60,704 bases of DNA from NCBI GenBank assembly GCA_017546245.1, contig JAFYXI010000073.1, forward strand, positions 1 to 60,704. Reading direction: 5' to 3'. This document shows, piece by piece, positions 6,629-16,518 of the stretch. Each line of letters begins with the position of its first letter. Position 1 is the stretch's first letter. The stretch comes from Clostridia bacterium (GTDB lineage Bacteria; Bacillota; Clostridia; UBA1381; UBA9506). The notes beneath the pieces were generated by a model that saw nothing but the letters and a program-made list of their open reading frames with translations, did not search any database and had not been told where the DNA came from. The translations under genes were made by a program, and so were the position numbers.

Positions 6629-9600
6629 CTAAATTTTTCCCTGATGCAAGTTAATATAGCATTGTAACATATTTTTAATAAGTTCAAGCGGATTTTTTTG
6701 CTCATCCTTTGATAATTTCATTGTAATATACGGTTTATTGCCTGCCGAAAGTAAAATTCTTCCTTTATATTCGCCTATTAATGCCGAAGCTTTTTCAAAA
6801 TCTATATCAGATTTATAATAAAGCGTCATTTTTCCATCGCGGTATGTTACCTCGCTAAAGCGTGCCTCTTTTGCCATTGCTTTGACGTATGCCGCATCCA
6901 CGAGCGCAACAACCGATGCAGGAGGTTCGCCGAAACGGTCAATCATTTCGTCTAAGACCTCCATATAATCCTTATTATCTTCAACTGATGCAATCTTTTT
7001 GTACATATCAAGACGCATACTGTGATTTTTAATATATTTAGGCGGAATATATGCCTCAACATTAACATCGACAACGGCTGACCATACCTCTTCCTGCGGT
7101 TTTCCTGCAAGCTCGTCTACACTTTCAGATAACAGACGGCAATACATATCGTAACCAACGCTGTCCATATGTCCGTGCTGCTGGTCGCCCAGGATATTTC
7201 CTGCGCCTCGGATTTCCAAATCACGCATTGCAATTTTAAATCCCGAGCCGAACTCAGTAAACTCGCGTATTGCCTGAAGTCTTTTTACTGCAACCTCATT
7301 CAGCACCTTCATCGGCTTATAGGTTAAATATGCAAACGCACGGCGGTTAGAACGGCCGACTCTGCCCTTTAGCTGATAAAGCTGCGACAAGCCCATTCTG
7401 TCTGAATCTTCTATAATAATGGTGTTTACATTAGGAATATCAAGACCGGTTTCGATGATAGTTGTACACACCAAAACGTCAATCTCGCCCTCTAACATAT
7501 CCATCATAATGTCCTCCAGCTCATCTTCGTCCATCTGTCCGTGCGCAAATCTTACACGGGCATCAGGTATTGCTTCTGATATTCTTCGTGCCGCTGCCTG
7601 AATAGAATCTACTCTGTTATGAAGATAATACACCTGTCCTCCTCTAGACAGTTCGCGACGGATTGCATCTAAAAGGATTCCCATATTGTGCTCCATTACA
7701 AAGGTCTGAACGGGATATCTTTCTTCGGGGGGTTGTGTCAGCACGCTCATATCACGGATGTTTACCATAGACATATGAAGAGTTCTGGGAATCGGTGTTG
7801 CAGACAGCGTTAAAACATCGACATTTGTTTTTATTTCTTTTAGCCGTTCTTTGTGTTTAACTCCGAATCGTTGTTCTTCATCAACAACTAAAAGACCCAA
7901 ATCTTTAAACTCTATATCTTTTCCGAGCAAACGGTGTGTGCCAATTACTATATCTGTTTCGCCGCTTTTAAGCCTTGCAATTGTTTGCTTTTGCTCTTTT
8001 GCAGTACGAAAACGTGATAGCATTTCAATTTTTATCGGATAGTCCTTCATTCTCTGAACAAAGGTGTTATAGTGCTGCATTGTAAGCACAGTTGTCGGCG
8101 CAAGATATGCAACCTGCTTTGAATCCTGAACCGCCTTAAATGCCGCGCGAAGTGCAACCTCTGTTTTGCCGTATCCTACATCTCCGCACAAAAGTCGGTC
8201 CATAGGATGCTCACTTTCCATATCACTTTTCACTTCGTTTATACTGCGGAGCTGGTCTTCGGTTTCTTCATAAGGAAATTTTGCCTCAAACTCTCCCTGC
8301 CATGCTGTATCCTTACCGAACGCAAAACCGACCGCCTGCTGTCTGGCGCTGTAAAGACGCAAAAGCTCTTCTGCGAGTTCTTTGGTAGACTCCTTAACCC
8401 TTGCCTTTTGGCGTGCAAACTCCGCTCCGCCCATTTTATTTAATCGGACATGCCCCTCTTTGCCGATATATTTTTGCAAAAGCTCCAGCTGGTCAGTCGG
8501 AACATACAAAAAATCGTTACCGTTATATTTAATTTTAAGATAATCCTTGCGGCAGCCGTCAACCTCTAAGGTATCAAGCCCCACATATTCACCTATACCG
8601 TGAGTCTGATGAACAACGTAATCGCCAATGTCTAAATCTGTAAAGTTACGGATTTTGCTTGCAGAATCAGGCTTTTTCTTGCGCAGACGTTTTTTTGTCT
8701 GCCTTCCGAAAACCTCTTCATCACTTATAACCGCAAGCTTTAATTGCGGATAATAAAAACCCTTTCTGAGCGCACCCGATGCAATATAAACATTGCCGGG
8801 TGTAAGTTCTTTTGTATTTTCATCGCAGATTATTGCGTTAAATTCGTGTTCAGAAAGCTTTTCTTTTAAGTCAGAAAGCTTAGAATCATTACCTGCCAGA
8901 ACCAAAACACAAAAATTTTTTCCGAGCCAGTCAGATAAGTCCGAATAGAAAAATTCCATTTTGCCCGAAAATGAATTTGTTGCACCCACTGTTAAGCTTA
9001 CGTTTGCCTTTGGTCTGTACTCTTTGCAGGAATGCGGCAACGCATAAAGCCCCACCAGACTATGCTCTAGCAGTTCTTTTAAGGTTTCTGAAAAATTGTG
9101 TATATACTGTTCTTTTGACTCTGTTATAACCTCTTTTTCTAAAAGAGCTTTAACAGTTTCGTTAACATCCCACAAAAGGCCGTCGGCACGTTCGCTTATT
9201 CTGTGCGGTTCATCCATAAACACTAAAGATTTGCGACTGATATACTGAAGTATTGACGGATATCCGTCAGATGCCCTATATTCTTCATCTACCGCACTTA
9301 AGGTAACAGAATCAACCTGTTCTATCGAAATCTGTGACATTGGGTCAAACTCTCTTATTGAGTCAACCTCGTCACCAAAAAATTCTATTCTGTACGGATT
9401 TTCTGCCTGAGGGGTGAATACATCAAGTATTCCTCCTCGTATACTGAACTGACCGCAGCCTTCAACAATTTCTTCACGCGAAAAGCCCATATCGACTAAC
9501 TGTTTTGCCAGTTCTTCTATTTTATGCTCCTGCCCTGCCGCTATGGTCATAATGCTCGAAACGTATGAATCATAGTCTATGGTGAACTGCAAAAGCGCAT

Positions 9601-9967
9601 CTGTGCTCATAACCGTAAGAGTATTTTCGTTCGTGTTTGCAAGCTTTTCCAAAACCTTTAATCTCTCGTTTATATACTCATTACTTTTCGCGTCTACTGA
9701 ATAATATTCAATTTCTTTTGCAGGATAATAAAGTGTGTTTTTTCCGTAAAAAAACTCAATATCTGCCGCAGCTTTTTTAGCCTGATATTCGCTGTCGGTC
9801 ACATAAAGACCCGAGCGATTTAAATTTTTACATAACGAAGCGGCAAGATGCGCCTTGGTTGACTCGGTTAAACCCGAGACATTTACCGGCACCTCGCCTT
9901 GTGTTATGTGCTCTTTTAACACGCTGTATTCATCTGATTTTTTGAGTAATTCTGATAAAAATTCCAT
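6629..9967 (-). CDS. mfd: Transcription-repair coupling factor
   Basis: Mfd removes RNA polymerase stalled at DNA lesions and recruits UvrA. At 1112 aa the protein is of normal length. The order is a UvrB-homology region, an RNAP-interaction (CarD-like RID) domain starting near LDIGDYVVHQTHGIGEYVGL, a RecG-like SF2 translocase with Walker A GDVGYGKTE and the DEEQRFGVKHKERLK motif, and a C-terminal TRCF domain. It belongs to the DNA-maintenance stretch of this window (mfd, recD2, mutL) and lies 4 bp after pth on the same strand. It ends with TAG, which shows that TAG is a normal stop in this genome. Confidence 0.98.
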   Translation of the reverse strand: MEFLSELLKKSDEYSVLKEHITQGEVPVNVSGLTESTKAHLAASLCKNLNRSGLYVTDSEYQAKKAAADIEFFYGKNTLYYPAKEIEYYSVDAKSNEYINERLKVLEKLANTNENTLTVMSTDALLQFTIDYDSYVSSIMTIAAGQEHKIEELAKQLVDMGFSREEIVEGCGQFSIRGGILDVFTPQAENPYRIEFFGDEVDSIREFDPMSQISIEQVDSVTLSAVDEEYRASDGYPSILQYISRKSLVFMDEPHRISERADGLLWDVNETVKALLEKEVITESKEQYIHNFSETLKELLEHSLVGLYALPHSCKEYRPKANVSLTVGATNSFSGKMEFFYSDLSDWLGKNFCVLVLAGNDSKLSDLKEKLSEHEFNAIICDENTKELTPGNVYIASGALRKGFYYPQLKLAVISDEEVFGRQTKKRLRKKKPDSASKIRNFTDLDIGDYVVHQTHGIGEYVGLDTLEVDGCRKDYLKIKYNGNDFLYVPTDQLELLQKYIGKEGHVRLNKMGGAEFARQKARVKESTKELAEELLRLYSARQQAVGFAFGKDTAWQGEFEAKFPYEETEDQLRSINEVKSDMESEHPMDRLLCGDVGYGKTEVALRAAFKAVQDSKQVAYLAPTTVLTMQHYNTFVQRMKDYPIKIEMLSRFRTAKEQKQTIARLKSGETDIVIGTHRLLGKDIEFKDLGLLVVDEEQRFGVKHKERLKEIKTNVDVLTLSATPIPRTLHMSMVNIRDMSVLTQPPEERYPVQTFVMEHNMGILLDAIRRELSRGGQVYYLHNRVDSIQAAARRISEAIPDARVRFAHGQMDEDELEDIMMDMLEGEIDVLVCTTIIETGLDIPNVNTIIIEDSDRMGLSQLYQLKGRVGRSNRRAFAYLTYKPMKVLNEVAVKRLQAIREFTEFGSGFKIAMRDLEIRGAGNILGDQQHGHMDSVGYDMYCRLLSESVDELAGKPQEEVWSAVVDVNVEAYIPPKYIKNHSMRLDMYKKIASVEDNKDYMEVLDEMIDRFGEPPASVVALVDAAYVKAMAKEARFSEVTYRDGKMTLYYKSDIDFEKASALIGEYKGRILLSAGNKPYITMKLSKDEQKNPLELIKNMLQCYINLHQGKI

Positions 9968-9971
9968 TAAC

Positions 9972-10538
9972 TCAACCCTTGCTGTTAAACCTGTTCATAG
10001 CACTTTGCGGACCTTTTTTTATCATTTCTTCTATCGCAGCAGGCAGTTTTTCAACAGATTCAGACAAAATCTTTATTTCTTCATCAGAAAATTTGCCTGT
10101 AACCCAGTCTGCCATATCCCAATGCTCAGGAGGTGCACCCACACCCAGTTTTATTCTTGGAAAGGCGTCACTTGCCAACTGATAAATAATAGATTTTATG
10201 CCGTTATGACCGCCTGCACTTCCTTTAGGACGTATTCTTATACGACCGGTATCCAGGCTTACATCATCATAAATAACGATAAGATTTTCGACCGGAACTT
10301 TGTAAAAGCCCATAATCTCTCTTAAGCTTTCGCCGGAAAGATTCATAAAAGTCTGCGGTTTTATTAAAATAACCTTTTCGCCGGCTATTGTTCCCTCGCC
10401 ATAAACTGCTTTGAATTTTAATTTATTCATATTTATCTTAAAATATGCCGATAAATAATCAGCACTGATAAATCCTATGTTGTGTCTTGTACTTTCGTAC
10501 TGCTTTCCGGGATTGCCCAGACCTGCTATTATATACAT
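9972..10538 (-). CDS. pth: Peptidyl-tRNA hydrolase
   Basis: Pth recycles peptidyl-tRNAs dropped from ribosomes by cleaving the ester bond. The 188-aa protein has the family pattern: GLGNPGKQYESTRHNIGF with catalytic His at about residue 20, the YDDVSLDTGRIRIRP segment with the conserved Asp, and GSAGGHNGIKSI. The start is ATG 10538 with AAAGGAG upstream. The pth–mfd order is common in Firmicutes, and the 4-bp gap to mfd indicates cotranscription. Confidence 0.97.
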   Translation of the reverse strand: MYIIAGLGNPGKQYESTRHNIGFISADYLSAYFKINMNKLKFKAVYGEGTIAGEKVILIKPQTFMNLSGESLREIMGFYKVPVENLIVIYDDVSLDTGRIRIRPKGSAGGHNGIKSIIYQLASDAFPRIKLGVGAPPEHWDMADWVTGKFSDEEIKILSESVEKLPAAIEEMIKKGPQSAMNRFNSKG

Positions 10539-10553
10539 CAGATTTCTCCTTTA

Positions 10554-11192
10554 TTATTTTACTTTGGTTATTGCCATACCGTCACCAATAGGAAGTATAG
10601 CTGTGTCAAACCGCTCGTCGTTACATATTGAATCTAAAAACTCTTTTAAACGGTTTACTATCGTGCGGTGTTTATGACCAACATCTTCTTTTTGAGCAAC
10701 CATTCCTCTGTAAAGTACATTATCCGTTAAAATAACACCGCCGGGTGATAGCTTCTCTAAAGCTAAATCGAAATGTATCGGCGACTGACCCTTTGCAGCA
10801 TCAATAAAAATAAAGTCAAATTTGCCGGGCAAATTCTGCACCTCTGCCTCGGCATCGCCGTGAATTAAACGTATCCTGTCCTGCATACCGAGTTTAGCTA
10901 TGTTATCCAACGCAAGACAAAACATTTCTTCATCACGTTCGATTGTTGTGATATGAGCATTACTTGATTTTGCCATTAAAAGTGCCGAATACCCTATTGC
11001 TGTTCCCATTTCTAAAATCCGCTCAGGATTTATTATTGATACCAAAACACTTAAAAAACGACCTGCCTCACGCTGAATGATAGGGACATAATTTTCTTTT
11101 GCAAAAAGCTCCATTTTGCGAAGATATCCCTCTTCTTTTTTTACGGTATTATTAATAAATTCGGTCACAGCCGCTTCGGTAATGTTTTGCAT
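10554..11192 (-). CDS. trmR: Class I SAM O-methyltransferase, TrmR (YrrM)-like
   Basis: A 212-aa Rossmann-fold methyltransferase of the O-methyltransferase family 3. In Bacillus the homologue TrmR methylates 5-hydroxyuridine in tRNA wobble positions. Visible are the SAM-binding motif ILEMGTAIGYSALLMA (about residues 58–73), the acidic ITTIERDEE that binds the ribose, and FDFIFIDAAKGQ with the metal/catalytic Asp. The TrmR assignment rests on size and motif spacing; a catechol O-methyltransferase-like relative cannot be excluded. It lies 15 bp upstream of pth on the same strand. Confidence 0.8.
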   Translation of the reverse strand: MQNITEAAVTEFINNTVKKEEGYLRKMELFAKENYVPIIQREAGRFLSVLVSIINPERILEMGTAIGYSALLMAKSSNAHITTIERDEEMFCLALDNIAKLGMQDRIRLIHGDAEAEVQNLPGKFDFIFIDAAKGQSPIHFDLALEKLSPGGVILTDNVLYRGMVAQKEDVGHKHRTIVNRLKEFLDSICNDERFDTAILPIGDGMAITKVK

Positions 11193-11210
11193 TAAAATTC
11201 CATAGCCTTT

Positions 11211-11375
11211 CTGCCCACAAATAGTAGTAATTAATAATATACACGCTGCTTACCGTGGGCAGATAAGGCGTATAGTGGAAATTATGCACATCGCCGTTTC
11301 GTGACTTTAGGCACGAAAGTTCGGCGGTGCAACAAATTCCGCCGGAGGCTTTTAACGTGATTTTTCACGTTAAAA
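11211..11375. repeat. Intergenic region with three inverted repeats
   Basis: CTGCCCAC/GTGGGCAG (11211–11218 and 11255–11262), a long imperfect hairpin at 11286–11330 (arms GCAC-CGCCG-TTTCGTG) and TTTTAACGTGA/TCACGTTAAAA (11350–11375) follow each other between recD2 and trmR. The last overlaps the recD2 stop and is probably its terminator. The GC-rich middle hairpin resembles a REP-type palindrome. No gene is seen here. Confidence 0.7.
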
Positions 11376-13583
11376 ATTCTCCTCTTTAAGCCACCTTACT
11401 AAATTAGAATATCGTTTAGCCTCAAAATCGTTATCAACCATTTTTTCGGCGGCACTTTTTTGTCCGACCAGCGTTACAAAATCTTTTGCTCTTGTAATTG
11501 CGGTATATATAAGATTTCGGTTCATAAGCATTGGTGCTCCGTGAAATACCGGCATAACCACAGCAGGAAACTCGCTGCCCTGACTTTTGTGAACAGTAAT
11601 TGCATAGGCAAGCTCAAGCTCGTCAAGCATTGCATTTGCATATTCAGCACATCTTTCATCATCAAAAACAACAGTTACAGATGAACTTGTTACCTCTGAT
11701 ATATAACCGATGTCGCCGTTATATACGCCTATACCCTCTTCGTTTGTTCCAACCTTTTCCCAAACTAAATCGTAATTATTTTTAACCTGCATAACCTTGT
11801 CGCCCTCACGCAGGATTCGTGACATAAAAACACGTTCTTTTTTGCTGTCATCAGGCGGATTTAACGCTTTTTGCAGTTCATTGTTAAGCTGATAAACTCC
11901 GGCAGGAGTTTTTTTCATAGGCGATATTACCTGAATGTCGCGTATTGGGTCAAAGCCGTATGCTGCAGGCAGTCTTTCGCAAACTAAATTTACAACCGTT
12001 CTTGTTATTTCATCGCCGTTTTTTGCAGGTATAAAGAAAAAGTCTTTATCTTTTTGATTATATATCGGATATTCTCCGCCGTTTATTCTGTGCGCATTTA
12101 CAACTATCATACTTTCTTCTGCCTGACGAAATACCGTATCTAAACGTATTACCGGTACAGTATCAGAATCTATAATATCCTCTAAAACATTACCTGCTCC
12201 GACTGACGGAAGCTGGTCGCTGTCACCAACCAAAACCACTTTAGCACCCGGCTTTGCTGCGGCTAAAAGCGCCTGCATCAAAAGAACATCGACCATACTT
12301 ACTTCATCAACAATAATTACATCGTGCTCTAACGGAAATTCGCTTGAACGTCTGTAATCTCTTTCTAACTCATCACCGGTGTAGCCAAGCTCTAACAGAC
12401 GATGAATGGTTTTTGCCTCTTCGCCTGTTACGGCACTCATTCGTTTTGCAGCACGACCGGTAGGTGCAGTAAGAGCAATATCAAGCCCGCTTTTTTTTAA
12501 AAGCTTTATAATAAAATTAATCGTTGTAGTTTTTCCTGTTCCGGGTCCGCCGGTTATGACTGTAACGCCGGAGGTAATAGCACAAACAACCGCTTGTTTT
12601 TGCTTTTCTTCTAATACTATACCACTTTCTTTTTCGAGCTCTTTTATCTCATTTTCAGGATTATCTTTCTTGCCCTTTTTAATATGCCCTGCCAATGCTC
12701 TTATTTGTGCTGCAACATCGTGCTCACATTCGTAATAAACAGGCAGATAAATACACTCTTCTTCTGCATCCTGCTCACTTACTATCTGCCCGTCAATAAT
12801 CAGCGAAACAATTGCGTTTTCTATTTCTAAACTGTCTACTCTTAGCATTTTTTCTGCTAAAGATACCAAAATATTTCTTGGAAGATATGTATGACCTCCG
12901 CTTGCCGCATAAAACGACAAGGTATATTTTATTCCCGAACGTATGCGGTTCTGGTCTTCGGGTCGTATGCCCATATGATGTGCGACCAAATCGGCTGTTT
13001 TAAAGCTTATGCCGCGTATGCGTTCGCACAATGAATATGGATTTTCCTGAATAATTGCTACCGCTCTTTCACCGAATGTATCATAAATACGCACCGCAAA
13101 GGCAGGTGTTATATTATATTTTTGCAAAAACAAAATAAGCTGTTCTTTTTCAAAAATCTGCATATACGACTGCTGAATTTCGTATGCCTTAGCCAGACTT
13201 ATGCCCTTTATTTCTGCCAAACGTTCGGGCATATCGACAATAACATGCAGGCTGTCTTCACCAAATCGGTCAACTATTTTTTCAGCCGTCGATTTTCTTA
13301 CTCCACGCACAACACCGGATGAAAGATAGCTTAAAATCTCATCTCTTCCGGTTGGCTCTATACGTTCAAAATGCTCAACCTTAAGCTGCTCTCCGTAGCT
13401 TGAATGATTTGTCCATTTTCCGCTTACTATAAGCATTTCGCCTGCTTTTATATAAGGAATATAGCCAACGCAGGTTATTAACCCCGTATCGTTTGCATCA
13501 AATTCAAACACCGCGTATCCGTTTTCTTCATTTGCATATATTACCTCTTCTACCGTACCCTGATACGCATCTAAATCCTGCAT
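11370..13583 (-). CDS. recD2: ATP-dependent RecD-like DNA helicase
   Basis: RecD2 is a 5'-3' SF1B helicase found in bacteria without RecBC, involved in replication-fork maintenance and mismatch repair. The 737-aa protein has an N-terminal OB-like segment, helix-hairpin-helix repeats (residues about 90–190), Walker A GGPGTGKTTT, Walker B IIVDEVSMVD and a C-terminal motif VI region (YTAITRAKDFVTLVG). I start at ATG 13583, 8 bp after GGAGG; a GTG three codons upstream touches the Shine–Dalgarno. It is 17 bp downstream of miaA and probably in the mutL–miaA–recD2 transcript. There is no second RecB subunit nearby, which fits RecD2 rather than RecD. Confidence 0.95.
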   Translation of the reverse strand: MQDLDAYQGTVEEVIYANEENGYAVFEFDANDTGLITCVGYIPYIKAGEMLIVSGKWTNHSSYGEQLKVEHFERIEPTGRDEILSYLSSGVVRGVRKSTAEKIVDRFGEDSLHVIVDMPERLAEIKGISLAKAYEIQQSYMQIFEKEQLILFLQKYNITPAFAVRIYDTFGERAVAIIQENPYSLCERIRGISFKTADLVAHHMGIRPEDQNRIRSGIKYTLSFYAASGGHTYLPRNILVSLAEKMLRVDSLEIENAIVSLIIDGQIVSEQDAEEECIYLPVYYECEHDVAAQIRALAGHIKKGKKDNPENEIKELEKESGIVLEEKQKQAVVCAITSGVTVITGGPGTGKTTTINFIIKLLKKSGLDIALTAPTGRAAKRMSAVTGEEAKTIHRLLELGYTGDELERDYRRSSEFPLEHDVIIVDEVSMVDVLLMQALLAAAKPGAKVVLVGDSDQLPSVGAGNVLEDIIDSDTVPVIRLDTVFRQAEESMIVVNAHRINGGEYPIYNQKDKDFFFIPAKNGDEITRTVVNLVCERLPAAYGFDPIRDIQVISPMKKTPAGVYQLNNELQKALNPPDDSKKERVFMSRILREGDKVMQVKNNYDLVWEKVGTNEEGIGVYNGDIGYISEVTSSSVTVVFDDERCAEYANAMLDELELAYAITVHKSQGSEFPAVVMPVFHGAPMLMNRNLIYTAITRAKDFVTLVGQKSAAEKMVDNDFEAKRYSNLVRWLKEENF

Positions 13584-13600
13584 TTGGCTCACCTCCGATT

Positions 13601-14527
13601 TTAGCCTATTGCCTGTTTAACTGTTTCTTCTGCCTGATAAAACAAATCTTCTGCCATACAATCAAGCCATTTATATCTTTCATCCCTTTTGAACCACGTC
13701 AGCTGACGTTTGGCATAATTTCGGCTGTTTTTCTTAACAAGCTCTGTTGCCTCGTCTAAGCTTATTTCTCCATCTAAATAAGATAAAATTTCTTTATAGC
13801 CAATGCCCTGCATTGACTGCATATCTTTAGCAAGTCCCATCTGCTTAAGGTTTTTTATCTCATCCAAAAGACCACATGAAAGCATTATATCTACGCGTAA
13901 ATTTATACGTTCATACAAAACTTCACGTTCGGTGTTAAGCGCAATCATTATCGGCTCGTACGGAGATGGCTCTGTTTTGGAATTTTCGTTTTGCTCTGAC
14001 AAGGTAAGTCCCGTAGTCTCAAAAAGCTCTAATGCCCTTACAACTCTTTTTACATTGTTGGGATGTATTCCCTCAGCAGACTTTGGGTCGATTTGACTAA
14101 GTCTTTTGTGCAAAGCCTCGCAGCCTATATCTTCTGCCTCTTTTAAAAGCTTTTCACGCAGCTCAAAGTCCGTTTGTGACTGCGTAAACTTAACATTATC
14201 TATAAATGATGAAATATAAAGACCCGTTCCGCCTGCTATAATCGGCAGTTTGCCGCGAGATAATATATCCTGCGCAGCTAAATTAGCAAGCTCGACATAA
14301 CGCGCAACGCTAAACGGTTCATCGGGATTTACAACATCAATCAAGTGATGCGGCACGCCCTCGGTTTCTTCTTTAGTCGGTTTTGCGCTGCCAATATCCA
14401 TATGTCGATAAATCTGCATAGAGTCGGCAGATATAACCTCGCCGTTAAACCGTTTTGCGAGCATAACCGCAAGCCGGGTTTTTCCCGTTGCTGTGGGCCC
14501 GGCAATTACAGCAATTTTATTTTTCAT
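13601..14527 (-). CDS. miaA: tRNA dimethylallyltransferase
   Basis: MiaA transfers a dimethylallyl group to N6 of A37 in tRNAs that read UNN codons. The 308-aa protein begins with the P-loop AGPTATGKTRLA and has SADSMQIYRHMDIGSAKPT, GGTGLYI and KRQLTWFKRD, all family signatures. Its ATG overlaps the mutL stop codon (TAATG), indicating translational coupling. The mutL–miaA pairing is widespread in bacteria. Confidence 0.97.
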   Translation of the reverse strand: MKNKIAVIAGPTATGKTRLAVMLAKRFNGEVISADSMQIYRHMDIGSAKPTKEETEGVPHHLIDVVNPDEPFSVARYVELANLAAQDILSRGKLPIIAGGTGLYISSFIDNVKFTQSQTDFELREKLLKEAEDIGCEALHKRLSQIDPKSAEGIHPNNVKRVVRALELFETTGLTLSEQNENSKTEPSPYEPIMIALNTEREVLYERINLRVDIMLSCGLLDEIKNLKQMGLAKDMQSMQGIGYKEILSYLDGEISLDEATELVKKNSRNYAKRQLTWFKRDERYKWLDCMAEDLFYQAEETVKQAIG

Positions 14528-16494
14528 TATACAATCCTCTTAAACTGTTTTTCTATATATGCCTTGGTAAACGCAATGGTTATCGGCCGTCCGTGAGGAC
14601 AAGTATTTATGCCGTCCAAGGCAAAAACTGCATCTAAAAGAGCTTTTATTTCCTCTTGGTGCAGATTATGATTTGCCTTTATTGCACCTTTACACGCAAT
14701 ACTGTATAGCATACGGCTTGCTAAATCTTCGCTTACATTTTTTCTGTTTTCAGAAAGCATAGTCAAAATTTCGATAAACAAATCAGACAAATCTCTGTCA
14801 GATAACTCTTCGGGAGTTGCTCTTAGGGCAACTGCATTTTCGCCAAATTCTTCCGAATCAAATCCCAAGTCAGAAATTTCGTCAATATTTTCACGATAGA
14901 TTGCCATTTCCTGCGCCGAAAGATTTACAACACACGGTATTAACATCGACTGTGCCGCGAGTGCCTTGCTTTTATATTGCTTTAAAAGCTCTTCGTATCT
15001 TAATCTTTCGTGTGCCGCGTGCTGGTCAACCATCAGCATTTCGCCGTCTTTTTCGACTATTACATATGTGCCGAACACCTGACCGCAGATTTTATATTCC
15101 GTTTCAGGCTTGTCCTGCGGTTTTATTTCAGGTTCTGCAACCTCTGCTTTGGATTCCGGAATTATAATCTTTTCCTTTATCGGCAGATTTTCTTCTTTTT
15201 CTACTATTTTTTCTACTATCTCTTTTGCGACAGTTTCTTCTTTTGGCATTTCCTCAAAAACAGAGGTCTCACGCATAGTAAACTTACTTGAAGCAGTTTT
15301 TGCCGGCACGGATTTGGTGATACCCGGCGTGCCTGATGTAATAGTATTATGCTCTCCTCTTACTTTAATTTCTGCCGCACGTTTTACCTCATCCTGTCTT
15401 GGTAAAACTGTTTCAATTCGCACCGGTTCCGCTTTTTCTTGTTTAATTTGTTCTTTCAGCTCAAAGCTGACACTCGGAGCAGTTTTTTCTACCTTTGGTA
15501 TATATGTGTTCCGGTGAAGAGCATTTTTTACTGCCCAGTATACACAATGATAAATCTGCTTTTCATCGGCAAACTTTGCTTCTAACTTAGTCGGATGAAC
15601 ATTTATATCAACCATTTGTGGGTCTAAATCAATATGTATTGCAAAAACCGGAAACTTTCCTACCATAATTTCGTTTTTATACGCATCCTCGACCGCACGC
15701 GCTAAAAGAGGACTTTTTATGTATCTTCCATTTATAAAAAAGTTCTGCATATTTCTGTTCGGTCTTGATACAGAGCCTCTGCCGGTAAGTCCGCTGACTT
15801 TAACAGGACCTTCGCTAAAGTTAACCTGCTGCATAGCCGCACCTACTTCTTTTCCGTACACAGCATAAATACAGCCCGAAAGCTCTCCGTCACCCGATGT
15901 AAAAAGAGCCTCTTTTCCGTTATTAATCAGCTTAAACGATACCTCGGGATGCGAAAGCGCAAGGCGGTTTAACATATCGGCAATATAGCCTGCCTCGGTA
16001 AAGTCTTTCTTTAAAAACTTCATTCGTGCAGGAGTTGAACAAAACAAATCACGCACAATCATTGTTGTGCCGTTAGGGCATCCTGCCTCTGATATTTCTG
16101 TTATTTCACCGCAGTCACAACTTATATGAGTTCCTGCCTCGTCTTCCTGCGCTTTGGTATAAATATCAAGCTTAGATACCGCCGCTATGCTTGCCAGAGC
16201 CTCGCCGCGAAAGCCGAGGGTAGAAATCGCTGACAAATCCTCTGCAGATGATATTTTGCTTGTTGCGTGACGCAAAAGACAGGTTTTAGCATCTTCTTCA
16301 GACATTCCGCAGCCATCGTCTGCCACACGTATATAAGAAATACCGCCCGATTTAATCTCTACGGTAATATGCTTTGCACCTGCATCCATTGCGTTTTCTA
16401 AAAGCTCTTTTACCACAGAGGCAGGTCTTTCAACAACTTCTCCTGCCGCAATCATATTCGAAACCGTTTTATCAAGTACGTGAATGCGTCCCAT
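14527..16494 (-). CDS. mutL: DNA mismatch repair protein MutL
   Basis: MutL couples mismatch recognition by MutS to strand excision. The 655-aa protein has the N-terminal GHKL ATPase (ELLENAMDAGAK, DDGCGM, GFRGEALASI), a charged linker of about 120 residues (roughly 330–450), and a C-terminal dimerisation domain. The endonuclease motif DQHA-x2-E-x4-E is intact (DQHAAHERLRYEE) as are ACKGAIKA and CPHGRP, so it should nick DNA itself, as expected without MutH. The start is ATG 16494, with AAAGGAGG 5 bp upstream. No mutS is in this window. Confidence 0.97.
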   Translation of the reverse strand: MGRIHVLDKTVSNMIAAGEVVERPASVVKELLENAMDAGAKHITVEIKSGGISYIRVADDGCGMSEEDAKTCLLRHATSKISSAEDLSAISTLGFRGEALASIAAVSKLDIYTKAQEDEAGTHISCDCGEITEISEAGCPNGTTMIVRDLFCSTPARMKFLKKDFTEAGYIADMLNRLALSHPEVSFKLINNGKEALFTSGDGELSGCIYAVYGKEVGAAMQQVNFSEGPVKVSGLTGRGSVSRPNRNMQNFFINGRYIKSPLLARAVEDAYKNEIMVGKFPVFAIHIDLDPQMVDINVHPTKLEAKFADEKQIYHCVYWAVKNALHRNTYIPKVEKTAPSVSFELKEQIKQEKAEPVRIETVLPRQDEVKRAAEIKVRGEHNTITSGTPGITKSVPAKTASSKFTMRETSVFEEMPKEETVAKEIVEKIVEKEENLPIKEKIIIPESKAEVAEPEIKPQDKPETEYKICGQVFGTYVIVEKDGEMLMVDQHAAHERLRYEELLKQYKSKALAAQSMLIPCVVNLSAQEMAIYRENIDEISDLGFDSEEFGENAVALRATPEELSDRDLSDLFIEILTMLSENRKNVSEDLASRMLYSIACKGAIKANHNLHQEEIKALLDAVFALDGINTCPHGRPITIAFTKAYIEKQFKRIV

Positions 16495-16518
16495 AACTGC
16501 CTCCTTTATCACAAGTTC